64,000 nucleotides of DNA from Siphlonurus alternatus (lineage: Eukaryota; Arthropoda; Insecta; Ephemeroptera; Siphlonuridae), in the NCBI GenBank assembly GCA_949825025.1, contig OX463779.1, forward strand, positions 24,472,816 to 24,536,815, given 5' to 3'. Of this stretch, positions 27,023 through 41,490 are shown piece after piece (the first letter of the stretch is position 1; each line of letters begins with the position of its first letter). The notes beneath the pieces are model-generated. The model had not been told where the DNA came from. It saw only the letters and a program-made list of their open reading frames with translations, and ran no database searches. The translations under genes were made by a program, and so were the position numbers.

Positions 27023-29266
27023 TTAGATTGTCATTTCAGTCCTGAAATTTTATTTAGTAATAAGAATTGTTAATTATATTATATAACAAGTTTAAATTTT
27101 ACTTAAGAATGTTATTTTCTTTTCTTTTTAATCTTATATCAGAGTATGTCTAAACATTTTAAAGTTTCTTTGTTGCGAGCTTGTCGTGTTTTGCTTTGCT
27201 GTTTCACCAATGCACCCGTGCTTGCTACGGGCGTGCTTTGTTGCTTCGTCCGTCTTGTCGTGTTTGTCGTCTTGAGGAGCTGCTGTCACCCGCGTGCTCA
27301 CGCTTCACGGACTCTTTGGTTCCTTTTCATGCCGCTCGAGCGCTCCTCTCAGCAGCCTCCTCCATGACAATAACAGGGATGACTGGCTAAGCTGCAGCGA
27401 TCTGGAGGAAACTAAGTACACATGCAACATGCAGATTCTGTCAAGAAATCATCGATGTTCTGCATGCAAATTCATTATTTTGATAAATTTTCTAAATCAC
27501 ATTTTTACTCTACGAAGAGACGGACGAAAGCACGGGTGGGTGAACCAGCAATGAAAAACATGCATGAAAAGTTCGCAATAAAGAAAGTTTAAAAAATATA
27601 TAAGATTAAAAAGGTAATAAAATATTAAAAATAACATACTTTAATAGAAACATGTAAGTAAAATTTGTATTTTCGCATTCGATTCATTTTATTATTTTTT
27701 TTTTCAGACAGTCAGTCGAAAAGTACACATAATATTTAACCCAAGATTTCATAGTTAATTACAATACCTTCTTTATGCGTTATCAATGCCATGCATATTG
27801 TAATATATGGAATGAACATTATATAGAAGATATCATAATTTATATAATAGTAATATACCTAAATAGCATTATAGGAGCATTCTGCTTGAAAATTATGCAT
27901 TCATTCAAATCACCTAATTTACTAAATTATAACAGAATTATATTATGTATTACATAATTATTATTACATTATAATAAAAAAGTAAATATATTTATGCATT
28001 TTTAATTTATCATGTTATATGTATAAATATACATACTATGCTGTATAATCTGTATATTATGATGAAATTTAAAGTTTTAAATAATAAGTTTGTACAATAA
28101 TAATTATATTCGCTTAATATGAAATCGATTTGTGCATGTAGCTTGTTCAATATGGAATCTATGCCAAATATAACATTAGTCTTTATATTTTTATCATAAT
28201 GGTTTCACTATTCAATTATTAATTAGCTTTAAAGAAAAATTCAAAAAATTAAAATAATGAATGTTTTTTAATATAGTCTTTAATCTAGATTTGACTAATT
28301 GAGAATTCTATTTAAAAATACACATGCATGCCCAAATATCTTTTGACAAAACCCTCTAAATTCCTCATGGCAAGGAAAAAGATGGAAAAAGATGCGTCGC
28401 TTCTTCTCCCTCCATTAGCCTCGGTGATGGCAGGTCCTTGAACCCCGCGGCTGCACAGGAAGGGATGTTGGACCTCACGTCTCTCAGCAGCCCTCCCTCG
28501 CACATATGGCCCAGTTCTCATCTCCAGTAGCTCTCCGTTGCTGACAAGTCGGAGTCTAATACGTTAGCTGCAATGCATGCACACCACGCAGCACTTGAAA
28601 AAAATCAAATAATAATATTTAACATAAAACGTTTTTAAGTTTTCTAACCTTTTCTAGTCCAGAAAGTGATCTTCCTAATATATTTTTAGCTAAAAAAATA
28701 ACAATGTATAAAGAACATAATTATATTACTAATCAAAATCAAATAGCCACTGATGCCCGTAGTAATAATTATACATGCAATTTAATAACCACTTTTTTTT
28801 GTTATGCCATAAGTGTCGTATAAGTAACTTTTAATTTAACTTATTATTATTTTTGAAGTTTTTGAAGGACATTTTAGCTACCTCTATCTATAATTGATCA
28901 ACTGATCAACTATATATAATGTATAATCTAATAATAGTAAATAAATAAAATAATATCTCTGGACTTAATAATATTTCTAAAGTACCAAAAGTTTTGCGGT
29001 TATAAAAAATTGTAATTAATTTGTACAAAGGTAATTTATGCATAAAAATAAATAAAATTTAAACAATATTGCTGTCACAAAAGTCATTTGACATATAATA
29101 AACTGCTATACGAGCTTATAATAGTAATGCCAGCTAAGAACCTTGAGAGGGTTAATGAAGTGTCGTGATTGATGCTTTCGTGCCTTGGTTGTCACGACGC
29201 GCTGCTTGTGCGGCTGACAGCCATCTTACGGAGTTCCCCACATTCACATTGAGGCAGGTCAGGCCG

Positions 29267-29274
29267 TGACGTCA
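29267..29274. promoter_or_regulatory. CRE palindrome TGACGTCA in the Kruppel intron
   Basis: A perfect CREB/ATF-type site about 630 bp upstream of the Kruppel main exon, inside a GC-richer island (about 29,150-29,410). Function is inferred from the motif. Confidence 0.35.
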
Positions 29275-29899
29275 CATCTGGCGCCATGCCATAACGACAG
29301 CAGCGGCTGGAGTCTCTGCGTCACTGCAAGTAGCGCCCGGCCTCGCCGCAACTCTTTTAGCAGTCGTGCACAAAGGGTTGAGGTAGTCACAGGCGCGAGG
29401 CGACTGGCAACTGCGAACAAGAATGTGTTTGCATGGAGAATTAATGTATTCTACTAGTAACTGTAGTCAATATTTGCTCTTCGTGATGACATAATGCATA
29501 ATTATATTAATTATACATAAATATTTTATGCACTAGAACTGTTTTATGCACTGTTTTATATTTTAAAACAACATTTTAAAATCATAATAATTTTCAATGG
29601 TGCTGCTGATTTGTACTATAGATAAATTTATATATATCACGTTATGTTTATTGATGTAATTTAGCTTAGCATCCTCTTAATCTATACTAATTTTTATTTT
29701 AATTCTATAATATTATACACTTTATTTCTATCATACACTGAATTCATGCATGCATTGTTGCATATACTGTACTATACATTATGCAGAAGTCGTTGCTTTG
29801 ATACCCCCATCTATAATTATAGTGCTGAATTTTGCACCAATTATACATGACTTGCTTTCACGATGTTGGTTCTAACATGGTGCTGCTGATTTGTTACAG

Positions 29900-31521
29900 G
29901 TCCGCCTGCGGGCCGGACCAGGCGCGGGATGAAAACTGACCACGGTTCGAACCAGAGCTCGGCGATCTCTTCGTCGTTCGCTGACTCGTCGCCCGAGAGT
30001 CACGCGGCGGCGGTTGCAGCAGCGGCTGCTGCATTCTCCGGCCTGGCTCACCCGCTGCTCGGCTCGTCCCATGCCGCTGCACTGCTCAGGGCCTCAGCCG
30101 CGGCCTCCCAGACTGCCGCGCTTATGGGGCTGCATTCACTCGGGCTGCCCACGGGGATGGCGCCTGGTGGGGGTGGAGCAGCCACGGGAGTCCCAATGCA
30201 CCTACATGCAACCCTAGCATCGGGTCCAGGTTTGTTCCAGCAGGAAGCTCTATATAGGTGGTCCAAACTAACCCAGCCGGCACCGTCAATAAGCGCTCCT
30301 CCACCTACACGAGCAACGACAGCGACACGTCGGCAACGGAAACCAAATGGTAGGCGAGCGAAGAGCAAAGTAGAACCCGAGGTGCTGATAATGGACACAA
30401 GTGAACCACCACTCTCACCACCAACTTCAGGGTCCTCTCCACCGTCCACTAGTGGTGGTGAACCAGGGGGAAAAGCTGTGAGCTCAGGGGGCAGCAGCGC
30501 AGGAGAGCCAAGCAAAGACGGAGGAGCGGGTCGTGACAAGGTGTTCGAGTGTCGTGTCTGTAACCGCTGCTTTGGCTACAAACACGTGCTGCAGAACCAC
30601 GAGCGTACACACACGGGTGAAAAGCCGTTCGCGTGCCCCGAGTGCAACAAACGGTTCACACGAGACCATCACCTCAAGACCCACATGAGGCTACATACGG
30701 GTGAAAAGCCATACCACTGTACGCACTGTGAGCGGCAGTTCGTCCAAGTAGCCAACCTGCGACGTCATCTTCGCGTACATACTGGAGAACGTCCGTACGC
30801 TTGTGAGTTGTGTACATCACGGTTCTCAGACTCGAACCAACTCAAAGCTCATATGTTAATACATAAAGGTGAGAAACCATTTGCTTGTAATCTCTGTGGG
30901 GGACGATTTAGAAGGCGACATCATCTGATGCATCACAAATGTCCAGAGGCTCTCGGAGCAAAGTCGTCCGCTGGGTCACGCCGCAAAGCAGCGGTCGCGG
31001 TCGAACTAGAAGAGCTAGAAGAAGAGGAGGAGCTTTTGTTGGACGAGGAGGGCATGGAGGTGGTCGCAGAAGAAGACGGAGACGCGGAAGACGAGGACGA
31101 TGGACCTGCATTCCATGGAGTCACGAGCAAGAAGCGTGAACGTAAAGCTCGAGAAATCCGACGTGTCATCCGCGTACCTCAGACTGATGTGTCTCCTCTG
31201 CCAAGTCCACCCGATGAACCACATTCTTCATGTCTGTTACCGGAGCAGACAGAACCTGAAGATCTTTCCATGAGTACCATGATCAATAACAATAATAACA
31301 ACACGATCCATGTATCAGGTAACGGGTTAACACGTCGACTGCAGCGACTGCAACATGGAGCATTTAGTTCGAGTGATGACGAGGACGAGCTGCATCGTCT
31401 TGATAACAAGCTGATGGCGAACGAACCAGTGTCCCCTGCGGCATTCCTTTCTCATCGTCACCCCAAGTTTAGGCGCCACATCACAGCAGACGCCACAGCA
31501 CCAGCGTCACCCATCTCGTAA
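29900..31521 (+). CDS. Kr: Kruppel gap-gene transcription factor, main exon
   Basis: Encodes almost all of the nuclear zinc-finger repressor that patterns the arthropod embryo. Numbering the 557-aa model, an Ala-rich tract (about residues 50-95) corresponds to the Ala-rich repression region of Drosophila Kr. Five zinc fingers lie at about 233-367, with linkers [21 protein letters not shown] and HKGEKPF. Finger helices such as [13 protein letters not shown] and [12 protein letters not shown] are hallmark Kruppel sequences, and the last finger ends HHKC rather than HxxxH. An acidic tract (about 390-420) follows. Then comes the C-terminal block with [17 protein letters not shown] and the CtBP-binding PxDLS-type core near residue 470, in the same order as in fly Kr. 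A poly-Asn run follows. The exon is far more GC-rich than its surroundings. Stop TAA at 31,519. The ATG at 29,929 is the alternative start. Confidence 0.95.
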
Positions 31522-32154
31522 CCAGAGTGGCGAGCAACTCTCAGGAGAAATACAGGGATTTATAGCTCAACCCTTATAACCTCCCTTTTTACTGTGCAAA
31601 TAACCAAGTTCCTCAACTGTAAGTTTTTTTTACTATTATTTCGTCTTCTTTTTGTTAATGTTTTTTAAAGTATTTGCCTCTTTTTTTATTTTATTCATAC
31701 CTTTATATATAATCATATAGAAGAAGAAAAGCATAGTTCAATACAAAAATTGGTTTTCTTGAGTGGTTACGTTCGGTCTTTTCTTAGCTAAGGTTATATA
31801 TTGTTCAAGTTATAGGGGCTGGCTGGCAAGAGGTCGTCGAACTCTCTTGCAATAAGATTTCTCGCCTCTCAAGGATCTAGAACCTGAGATGGTGATGTGA
31901 GATGTAAGCCAGGCTGCCAGGCCGCTGCCTTAGCTTGTTTACGAGAGAGCGAGTGGGGGTGGGGGGTAGGTAGCAGAGAGAGAGAGAGGGAGAAAAATAC
32001 GTGTTGCCGTGCGGCGGTGGTGGTTCGTGGGGGAGGAAGGTACAATTCTTACCTACCATTATATTATGCCGATCTCAAAACCATCTAAGGGTCAACGACC
32101 CTGCAAAAATACCTTAAAATTTTCTATATAACTATTGCCGAATTCCCTTCCCTC

Positions 32155-32160
32155 AATAAA
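32155..32160 (+). terminator. candidate Kruppel polyadenylation signal AATAAA
   Basis: A canonical AATAAA about 630 bases after the Kruppel stop codon, followed by a T-rich stretch. It would give a moderate 3' UTR. Other AT-rich hexamers nearby are weaker, so the end is inferred. Confidence 0.4.
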
Positions 32161-32917
32161 TATATTTCTTCCTCTCTTTTTTTTTTTATATTTTTGCCCC
32201 TTCCACATCCCTACAATTACATGAACTAAAGGGAATGAGGTTCAAGTTTCCGAGGTTTCGGGTAAACAAGCAGCAACGTTTCTCACGGTCCAGCGCAAAG
32301 TTGGGTAATGAATAACAAGTTCATCAACCCCTACGTTGCCTCATCATTGCCAGACTCACAAGTCACTGCAGCTTGATGCAGGAAATCAGTCACAGGACGT
32401 AGACGGGCCGGATTTTGTGCGTCAACAATATCTCTCACTACAATAACCGAACATAATTACTTCTTACTTTTTCTTCTAGTTTCACATGCGCTTTCAAAAT
32501 ATGGTATGAATAAAATAAAAATGTAATATTTTTTTTTTTATACCGGTGATTAAGTATTTTTTGTTATTTTTCTGTGAAAGTATTTTTTTTTTCTTATCCT
32601 TTCATTTTGGCATCATATTATTGGATTATATGGGTTGTAACACTATTATTTTATCAGGAAATTTCTTTCAAGTATAGCCTTATATGATTATTTCTACCTC
32701 ATTTAAATCAAAATAATATTTACTGTGTGCCAAAATATTCAGTTGTATTAATTTTCTTTATATTGTAAAAATATTAATGTCATTTTTTAATGTATCATAT
32801 ATATTATAATATTCTCAATTTTCCTAAATGAACGCCTCGCAAACCACGTTTACATGTCCATATAATATTGAACCAACTTAGCCTGACTTGATTAAGCTTT
32901 TGAGTTTCGTTATGATG

Positions 32918-32925
32918 TGACGTCA
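32918..32925. promoter_or_regulatory. CRE palindrome next to an AP-1-like site
   Basis: TGACGTCA runs directly into TCACTCATG, overlapping a CRE with an AP-1/Jun-type TGAGTGA read on the other strand. It lies about 1.4 kb beyond the Kruppel stop codon. Motif evidence only. Confidence 0.35.
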
Positions 32926-35900
32926 CTCATGCTCAGGCAAAATATAGTCTATAGGTAAAATATTCCGCCCTGGTGAAATAATATTTATGTAAATGCAAAT
33001 ATTTACACACACACTTTTGTGAAGACTGAATAGAATAGCCATACTTTTCAATCGCTCACATTTTATCTAATTAATTCTCAAGTTATAAAAAAGAAATAAA
33101 TAAAAAATACCACATGCACACATAAAAAAAAAGTTTTGAAGCTTCTATTAAATTTTAAAGCTTAAAAAAATATTTTAAAATTATACTTGCAAAAATATAT
33201 TCATGAATGAATTGATTTAAAAGTTGAAGATTACAAAATTTATTCCAACATATTAAAATATAATGTAAATTAGTCGGTAAAACATGAAGAGAGATTTTTG
33301 AGCTGATCAAATGAATATTAATTACGTAATTATATAGGGACAAATTTTAAGTGGTGTAAAGCTTTTTACAATTATGATTTTTTTTTTAATCCTTGTTAAA
33401 GCTTAATTACTCGTCACTATTGAATTAAAGTTGGGGCTTTTGAGCAAGGTGGTGGTAATTAAAACGTCTCAGCGGCACTCTAACAAACTTGAAAATTCTC
33501 ATTCTGTTGAGCAAGTCGTGTTGACAAAGCGGTACCGCCCGCCTGCCGCCGGTAAAGTCGGCAACCCTTGCTGCGCGTAAGCTTTGCTGGCTGCGCAATC
33601 CTTTGGGGACGCTCTCCTGCCCACCCTCCCACCCTCGCGACTAAAAAATGAGTCGTGAGTGCTTTTTTTCTCCGCGTCTTGTCATGCCCGGGGGGTGGCG
33701 AGTAGAGAGAGAGAGAAAAAAAAAAAAGAGTAGGGGACCAAAACTTGAACAGGGGAAAAGAGAGAGAGAAAACGCACACGCGTTTCACCCCACGCGGATT
33801 TTTTTTTATATATATACGCTGCCGTGCTATCACCCCCTTCATTTTTTTAAGTCTAAAGGGTGGTAGGTTGATCACCATGGCAACGAGGGCTGCAGTTTCC
33901 ATTACTGCCTGGTTAATTACGGTCTTCGCCAAACATCCGCGAGTCCCGAGAGAGAAGGAGAAAGGAGGAAGTTGGGAGGTGGCTCTAAATTAATTTGCCT
34001 CCTTTTTTTTTTTCATCCACTATGAAACAAAGACAGTAAGATACATCTCGCTTTCTTATAATGGAGAATACCGCCACCACCAGCGACGCTGCTGCTGCTG
34101 CTGGCTTTGAAAAATTACCTACTCTCTTCTATTTTTTATGCAAGTCTTATTATTCATGTGGTTATTCCGTCCCCTCACAAATACGTTTACTACTTGCATC
34201 AGAGCTTTTTTTATATTATATGAAGCAAACCCACCCCTCAGTAAACTAAAACTCTTTTTTTTTTTTTTCATCATAAGATAAAGACAATTGAACCCCTCCT
34301 AGTTTTTTTTATAAATATATTCCTATCGTTATAATTCCTGTTTTAACTTACGAAGATATATTACTGCACATATGCGATTAAAAAAAAAAAATCATTCACT
34401 TGTAAATTAATGGAATAAATTAGTGAAATGTTTTGTTGTAATTAAAGATAAAAATGTAATTTATATCAAAAGTACCCTAGTAAAATCTATTCATTTAGTA
34501 AAGCACTAAAAGCAGCAGTAAACAAAAAACGACAAAAAATGCAACGTTAAAATTTTAATCCTTATTAAAAAAAAAAAAATACAATGTTTTTTATAACAAA
34601 GAACTTTCTATCTTCTTTGTGTGTTCACAAAAACTCCTTTTTTGTTGTTTTTTTTCAAAATTGAAGGGTGCACGACGATACCGTAAACTTTCTACTCTTG
34701 CACTAGATACTTGGCGAACTATTTTCTCTTATAAGCTTGTACGGCTAGGGATGAACGATCAAGATGCCGTTACCAAAGTTTTATGGCACCTTAGAGAAGC
34801 TGCTGTATATGATGTTGAACGGAGGCGGACCGACGCGCTAGTTGTTAGGTGAGGGACGACAAATTGAGTTCTCTGGATAGAACTTACAGCAGCAGGGAGT
34901 GGTGGTCTGCTCGGTGGTGCCCGAGGACTAGAAGAGCGCGGAGGGCAAACGTTTTTCTCGCGGGGTGAGATATAGAAGTCGCTTTCACCCCTAAACTCCT
35001 TCTCAGCATGACTCACTATCAAGCTCCCTTCTCTTTCGACCACCACCTACTATATACACCACCATGGGTTTTTCAGACATTTTTTTTTTTATCTACAGGG
35101 ATTTGCACTCCGCTCACTCGCGCTATGCACCGCCTTGCCCGCGTCTTGCTCCATCAGACTGATGCTGGATGCCGAGATTTGATCAACCGAGAGAGGAAAT
35201 GAAACTTTTTTTTTCTCCCCCTTTTTTTCTTTCCTCGCTTTTTACAAAAGCATAAAACTCGTAAACACACACTCGGGCTTGTCTCATCTCATATATACAT
35301 GTCCTATAGCTTTGGGAATATAGCTCCGCGTGATATTAGACCACAACTCGCGTGTGAGGGCTGACGATGCTGCTGTTGCTGCTCTCTCTAGATATACGTA
35401 CCACATGTAAAGAGATCAGATCATTGGATTGCATTGCTGTAACCTAAACTTTCTCTTTCTAAAACCACCTTTTTTTATCTTTTTCTTAAAGGAAGGAGAG
35501 ATTTACGCTTTTCTTGATACTGAGTCTCTTTAGTATAGTTTCATCATCTTGATTCTGAAAATCAAATAGTCTCTATTAAAATTTATATACTATAATATAT
35601 GTATTTTTTTTTTCCTTCTTAATATAGCTTATTCAAAAGTTTTAGCCATTGCTATGTTTTTTGCTTATTTGGCTGGCGTCTTTGATAGGGCATGATAGAT
35701 TACTTAGGGAAGACCAATCAGGCAGGAGGGCTCGGTAGAAACACGAACTTTATTTCAACGCTCCTCGCTCGTTCTTTCTGAGCATATCATGCCTGGCTCG
35801 CGGGCCGAGGAGGCAGAAAACTTTCTTTCCCTCTCCATTTCAACTTCTTTATTTTCCTCTTGGCGGAAAGTTTGCACGCTCGCCGGCCACCACCCCCAAC

Positions 35901-37167
35901 CTGCGGAGTATATATACTTCTCTCGTTGGCTGCTCGGCATGCCATGTAGAAGCGCTTGTTTCTTGTTTCGAGAGAACAATTTGATCAGTTAGACTTCTAC
36001 TTTCCACCCCGCTCCCTACAAAAAAAAATGTACGAATACATGCGCATCTGCTAAATTTTTTATTTACAAATTTTTTCCCTTATTTTTACATTTTTTTTTC
36101 TCTTTTTATATATATTTTAGTGAAAACTGAAACCAAAGCGTAGCGAATTATTTCATTGCCACGCGTCGTAGTCAAATATTCTGCTAGCTCCCAATTTTTT
36201 TTTATCAAGCAGTTTACTCGTTACCTTTTTAATGGAGGTGGGGGGGTGGGGCAGGTGTGTGCAAGGATTAGTTCCAGGGACCTACCCCTCTTATATCCCC
36301 ACCCCTGTATGGCTTAACTGACCACGCCTACAATTTATTTCCTGCAGATTATGTTGTAGCTCAGTCGTTGACGAACCTTGCGAGTTTAATGCTAGCTCGC
36401 TCGTATATAGTTATGTTCATATAATATAACCCCCTATAATGTTAATATTTGACACAATACATTTTAAAAAGAAATTTCACTGATTTTCATAAGTCTATAA
36501 ACAAGATTATTTAAAGAAGTAACGAACGTTGAAAATATTTTCTAATTCTAGAAAAAATTGCATAAATAAAATAGCATTTATATATAAAATATTATACACA
36601 CAAAAAATTATTCACATTCTATATTAAAAAATAACGAACTTTAAATATATTTTTTCACGCCTATTATTAACTTTTCTACATAAAATAAAAAAATGTATAC
36701 TGCAAAAGTCGTTACTTTTATGGAAAGTATATAAAACTGACCTATGTCAATGTGACATTACATAACAATGAATGACATTTCAATGTATGCACACACTCAA
36801 CGACTCAAGTGTCAATACTTAACATTCATAGAAAATCTTTTTAGCCACATCTTTAAAAAAAAAAAAAAAAAAAAGGAGAATTTTGTATGAGAAAAGGTAA
36901 GAACATTGTTAGTCAAATGCTCCTCGAGTTGATCAGCCACTCCTCCTCCTCCTCCCTATGCAGATTGCTGCAGTTGAGTGTGCCTTGTTGGGCTGTCAAT
37001 CAGTCGGCAGGTGAGGCCCCTGTGTGCAGCACCGAAGGATTTCTCTCATTGGCCCCCAACCTGTATAACAGTTGCAAACAGGAAGTCAAATGTATAACTT
37101 TTCTTTAAGAAAATAATATATTCTCTTTTGATCAGCTCAATTTTCATAGTCACGTAAAGCAAAGCAA

Positions 37168-37198
<31 letters not shown>

Positions 37199-40100
37199 GA
37201 CGATTCAAAACTTCTTTTTATTAAAATTACTCTATTATTATTGATCTCAAAAAATAGAACGAAATAAATAATAAGAAAACACTTAACAACAGTATATGAA
37301 TTTATTTAAAAATAAAAACAGTTTCATAAAGTAAAGATTCCACATGCATTAAAAAGTAGTACCTGAAATTATAATTATATTTTATAATTATATTAAAACT
37401 CTCAATACTTGCATGTAAATCCAAATTTAAAATATTCAAAGCCTTTATATTTCTGTGTGTACTATCAGGTACTATATAAGCAAAATGGATTCGAACTTTT
37501 GTGAGACTAAATTTAAATACCAATCAGGCCTAAAAATCCCTGTGATAGTCTAAACACTATGGGGTTGTTTTCGCTCTGACCATGCAAACTAATGTGTTGC
37601 GGGACGTGTTTTGTTGTTTGTATTCTTGTACGAATGTCCCTGTCTTAATTTTACGTTCAGCGATTCTGTTGTTTGATTATTTGGAAGTTAAGCTCGCGGT
37701 TACATTTTAGTAGCAACATCATACTGTTTAACTCTAATAAATCCAGTGACAGTTGAATGACTGAATGTTGTAAATAATTATAAAGGTATCCTCAATACCT
37801 TAAACCGGTGATTTTTATTAAATTAATATTATTTTTCACTTTTTTTTAATTTTTTTTGTCTTTTTTTTCAGTTGCAAGAAAAAAAGTATTTTGTTTATAT
37901 TTTTGCAACTTATTATTATTATTAAAAATGTACGCTATATTATGCAAAAGTGGTGAGAAGTTCCATGCAAGGAGAATATATAATTAATTATTGATATAAC
38001 ATTGGAAACTACTATTCTTGATTAAGAGATAAATCAATTCTTGTATTATGTGAAGTGTATTAGTTGTTGCTAGCGTCTACTGATAACGATAATATTGATC
38101 TAGTTGTTGTGAATGTTTGTCTGTCAATCGGTGTATCATCACCGCATTAAAAAGAAGGCGGCCGTAAGAAATTTTTCAAGTACCCTTAAGTTCACGAGAG
38201 TAAAACAACGACGACAAAAAATTTGATTTTTTTTTAATTAAAACAAATTTAATAAAATTGTAAAAATATTCATCTTAATTTATGGCAAAAAGTGATATTA
38301 CAAACAGCCAACTTGAGATTTGATATTTTATAATAACAGAATAATAACTTTTGTATTATAACGTCATAAAAAAACCTTGTTTACTTTTCGATAAATTTAA
38401 GTGTACTTGGTAATGTAACATATCATTAATACCAATATTATATTGAAGGTGAAAAGTTACCTTTCAAAATTAATTGCCTGATGATTATTATGTACGTGTT
38501 CTCAGTCTCAGGAATATTATAAATAATAATAAAAATTATATATTTCTTGTAAATTTCCTCTTTTTTGTTGTTTGCCCTATTCTTATGTTATATAACTGGG
38601 CTGTTTATTGATTATTATACATTATTCCTTGAAAAGCGTCACTTCATGATACTTTTAAACAATATAATTTAGTGTTCTTGACGCTGACACGAAAGTTGAT
38701 GACTTCAAAATAAGATTTTTATTTTGCAATTTTTTTTAAATAAAAATAATGATCAATACTATGCAAATTAATATTTTAATAAAAACAAAAATATTTTTGA
38801 GAGAATAATATTATATCATTATATTGCATAATAATGACCATTTTTCATAGAGTTTATTGCATTTATAATCAAAATAGAGTGTGTAAGGAATTATTAATAA
38901 AAATAAAACAAGGGCAGTTCAGTTCTGTTAGTATGCTCTATAATACAGTGTAAAATAAATATTAGTTAATTATCAATTACTGTAAATATATTAATATTTT
39001 TGTCCCAAAATTTGTTCCGATATGTTCCTTTGTGCAAAGAATAGCTCTACATATTTCAAGAAGTAAAAATATAAAAAAAGGTTCATTTTTTTTTTTCAAT
39101 GTATAAAGTTCATAAAAAATATTATTAATATAAATGTCTTTATGATTATAAAAAAAAAAGCACAGAAATGTTCCTATTCAGTAAATCTTCAAACTTGTTC
39201 CTAAGACCATACATACTACACTATATAAAAAATATAAAAATTAATATTTTATCACATATAATATGCTCAATTTAAGAAGGTAAATAATGTAAAAAATATT
39301 CAGGTGAAGTTACAATGCATTTTGTATTTTTCATTTCATGCATATTTTTTTCAACTAACATAATCTAAAAGATGAAAGCAAAATATAAGAAAATAATTAA
39401 ATATTTTAACAGTTATTATAGAAAATATCAAAATTAATTTCTTATTCAAAGAGCATTATTTTTTAGATTATGTGTCATTTTTTTTTAACCTGACTGTATA
39501 CATGTCATACGACGTGCCTTCAACACAAATCAAGAATTAAGTTGCAGATTAATTTTATAATAGTTATGACTGTATATATTATTACTATATATCTAATTAA
39601 TATTACAGTCATTACAGAACAATGCTTAAAAAAATAATGATATTATAAATAAAACAAAACTGTAAGTCAATAATATTTATGAAAAATAAAAACTACTACA
39701 GGGTACACTAATTATGTCGAGAATGCATTGTTAATAATACTAATAATTAAAATCTATATTAAATACTCAATTTGGATGTATTTTTAATCTCAGAGACACA
39801 CCATTTTCTTTTTGATGCGTATAATAAAAATATAAAAGTTGATGTATGTTTTTCATGTTTAACCGAGTGTTTAAAATTGAATGAATGTTTATATAAAACT
39901 TTTAAAAAGAATATAAAAATACAAATTATTATATAATTTTTCTTAAATAAATTGAGAATTTATAAGATTCAAAAGAGAAATTTGATAAAATAATTTGATT
40001 ACCATAACAACGTTTCTACCTCTTATATTATACTCAAAATACTTGGATATTATTATAAACAATATTTTAAGTTCTGATACAATTTATAAGCAATAGATAA

Positions 40101-40985
40101 TGATGACTGATACGATGAAAAACAAGAGTATATTCAGATTTTTTTTTTTCCAAATACTATGTATAAAAAGAAATTAAAAAAAAAGTTAAATGTGTAGTGA
40201 ATTGATTTTAAATGAATGTAACCAAAATGGTCTGGAAATTAAAAAAAAATAATAATAATATATTTAAAAATAATAAACCATATCTTCTTAATTAAATGAC
40301 ATCATAATTGTGTAATTGCGATGCCGAACAAAGTAACTGACCAATCGAGTTTTCGCCTATATACACTCATGACCCATCCACGTCCCTCCAGAAATTGTAA
40401 TGATCGTGTGAATTTGTTGTTATTCTTCAATGATTGTAATGTCACGGAAATATATGATTGTAGAAAAAAATGAAACTTGTGTTTTTCTCTATCTTATAAA
40501 ATAATTACCCTCTTTATTATAATATTATTATAATATATTACAAGACAGCAGGCCAGCATGTTCACTTTTTTATCTCCTGTGGTTTGCAACGTTTATTTAT
40601 TTCGTCTTACTTTCCTATACAGTACGTTTTGTGGGAAAACTGAAAATTATTTATTTTTTGTTTATGCATTGAGGATTGTATATAGCATATATTTATTATG
40701 CTATTTAATTAAAAATATTTTTGTTATTTTTTTTATTATTAAACCATCCTAATTTTTGTTTATGATATTAGAAATATATAACGTAAAATTAATGTTTGAA
40801 ATAAAATTTGATAAAAAAACATTGTTACAACCCATATAAAATACAATAATGCATATAAAAAATTGGTGGTTTTAGTTTTCCTATAAAGTATTTGGCAAAA
40901 AACAAACAGGATACACGAGGGAAAAGACCTTATTATTAATTTTAAAATAAGGAACATAATATACTGTATAATTATATATTATTAC

Positions 40986-40988
<3 letters not shown>

Positions 40989-41058
<70 letters not shown>
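40989..41058. repeat. (TA)n microsatellite
   Basis: About 70 bases of TA dinucleotide. Confidence 0.95.
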
Positions 41059-41067
<9 letters not shown>

Positions 41068-41489
41068 AAATTTAAAGCCAATGAAACATTAATTGGTTTA
41101 ATTTATTAATTTAAACTAAAATAATAATAGTGAAGTAAATATATGCAGATATGCAGTACAATAAAAAATATATATTTATATAATCGTTTACATATAGAGC
41201 GTATATATTTCTAAATTTATATAAATTTTGGCATTTTGGGCATTCATAAATATCTGAGAATGTGTGCTATCAATATGTGCTTTACGGCCTTTACATTGCA
41301 CTAGTAGCTGTACCTATGAGGATGAACATTTTACTATATAATAATAAACAATATGAAAAAAATAAATTTTATTTCCATGCATATTATAATATATAATTTT
41401 AATAATAAATATAAATTTAATAGCAGAAAAAAGTAATATTAATTAATTCAGTTTGAAGATCTTTTTATTTATAAATTCATATAAATGCG

Positions 41490-41490
<1 letters not shown>

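Larger units (their letters stand above)
24666..29899 (+). other. Kruppel intron 1 (proposed)
   Basis: A 5.2-kb AT-rich intron with a GTAAAA donor and a TTGTTACAG acceptor. It contains a Harbinger-like MITE (26,815-27,022), a (GA)n run (26,342-26,370), GC-richer islands near 27,170-27,420 and 28,420-28,560, a CRE palindrome at 29,267, and an 18-base direct repeat whose second copy overlaps the acceptor. The small reading frames inside show no known domain. Confidence 0.5.
32161..41490. other. AT-rich intergenic DNA between Kruppel and TUBGCP2
   Basis: No supportable gene. The sequence is AT-rich with long A-runs (36,854-36,873 and a 28-A run at about 37,171-37,198, the latter preceded by repeated AAAGC, which could be the tail of an unrecognised retroposon). 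GC-richer islands occur near 33,450-33,960, 34,650-35,010 and 35,690-35,960. Bases 37,600-40,980 are the emptiest part: nearly pure AT-rich sequence with short frames only. Confidence 0.45.

Noticed and set aside
30048..30539. 163-codon minus-strand frame opposite Kruppel
   Set aside because: A shadow of the GC-rich Kruppel coding exon.
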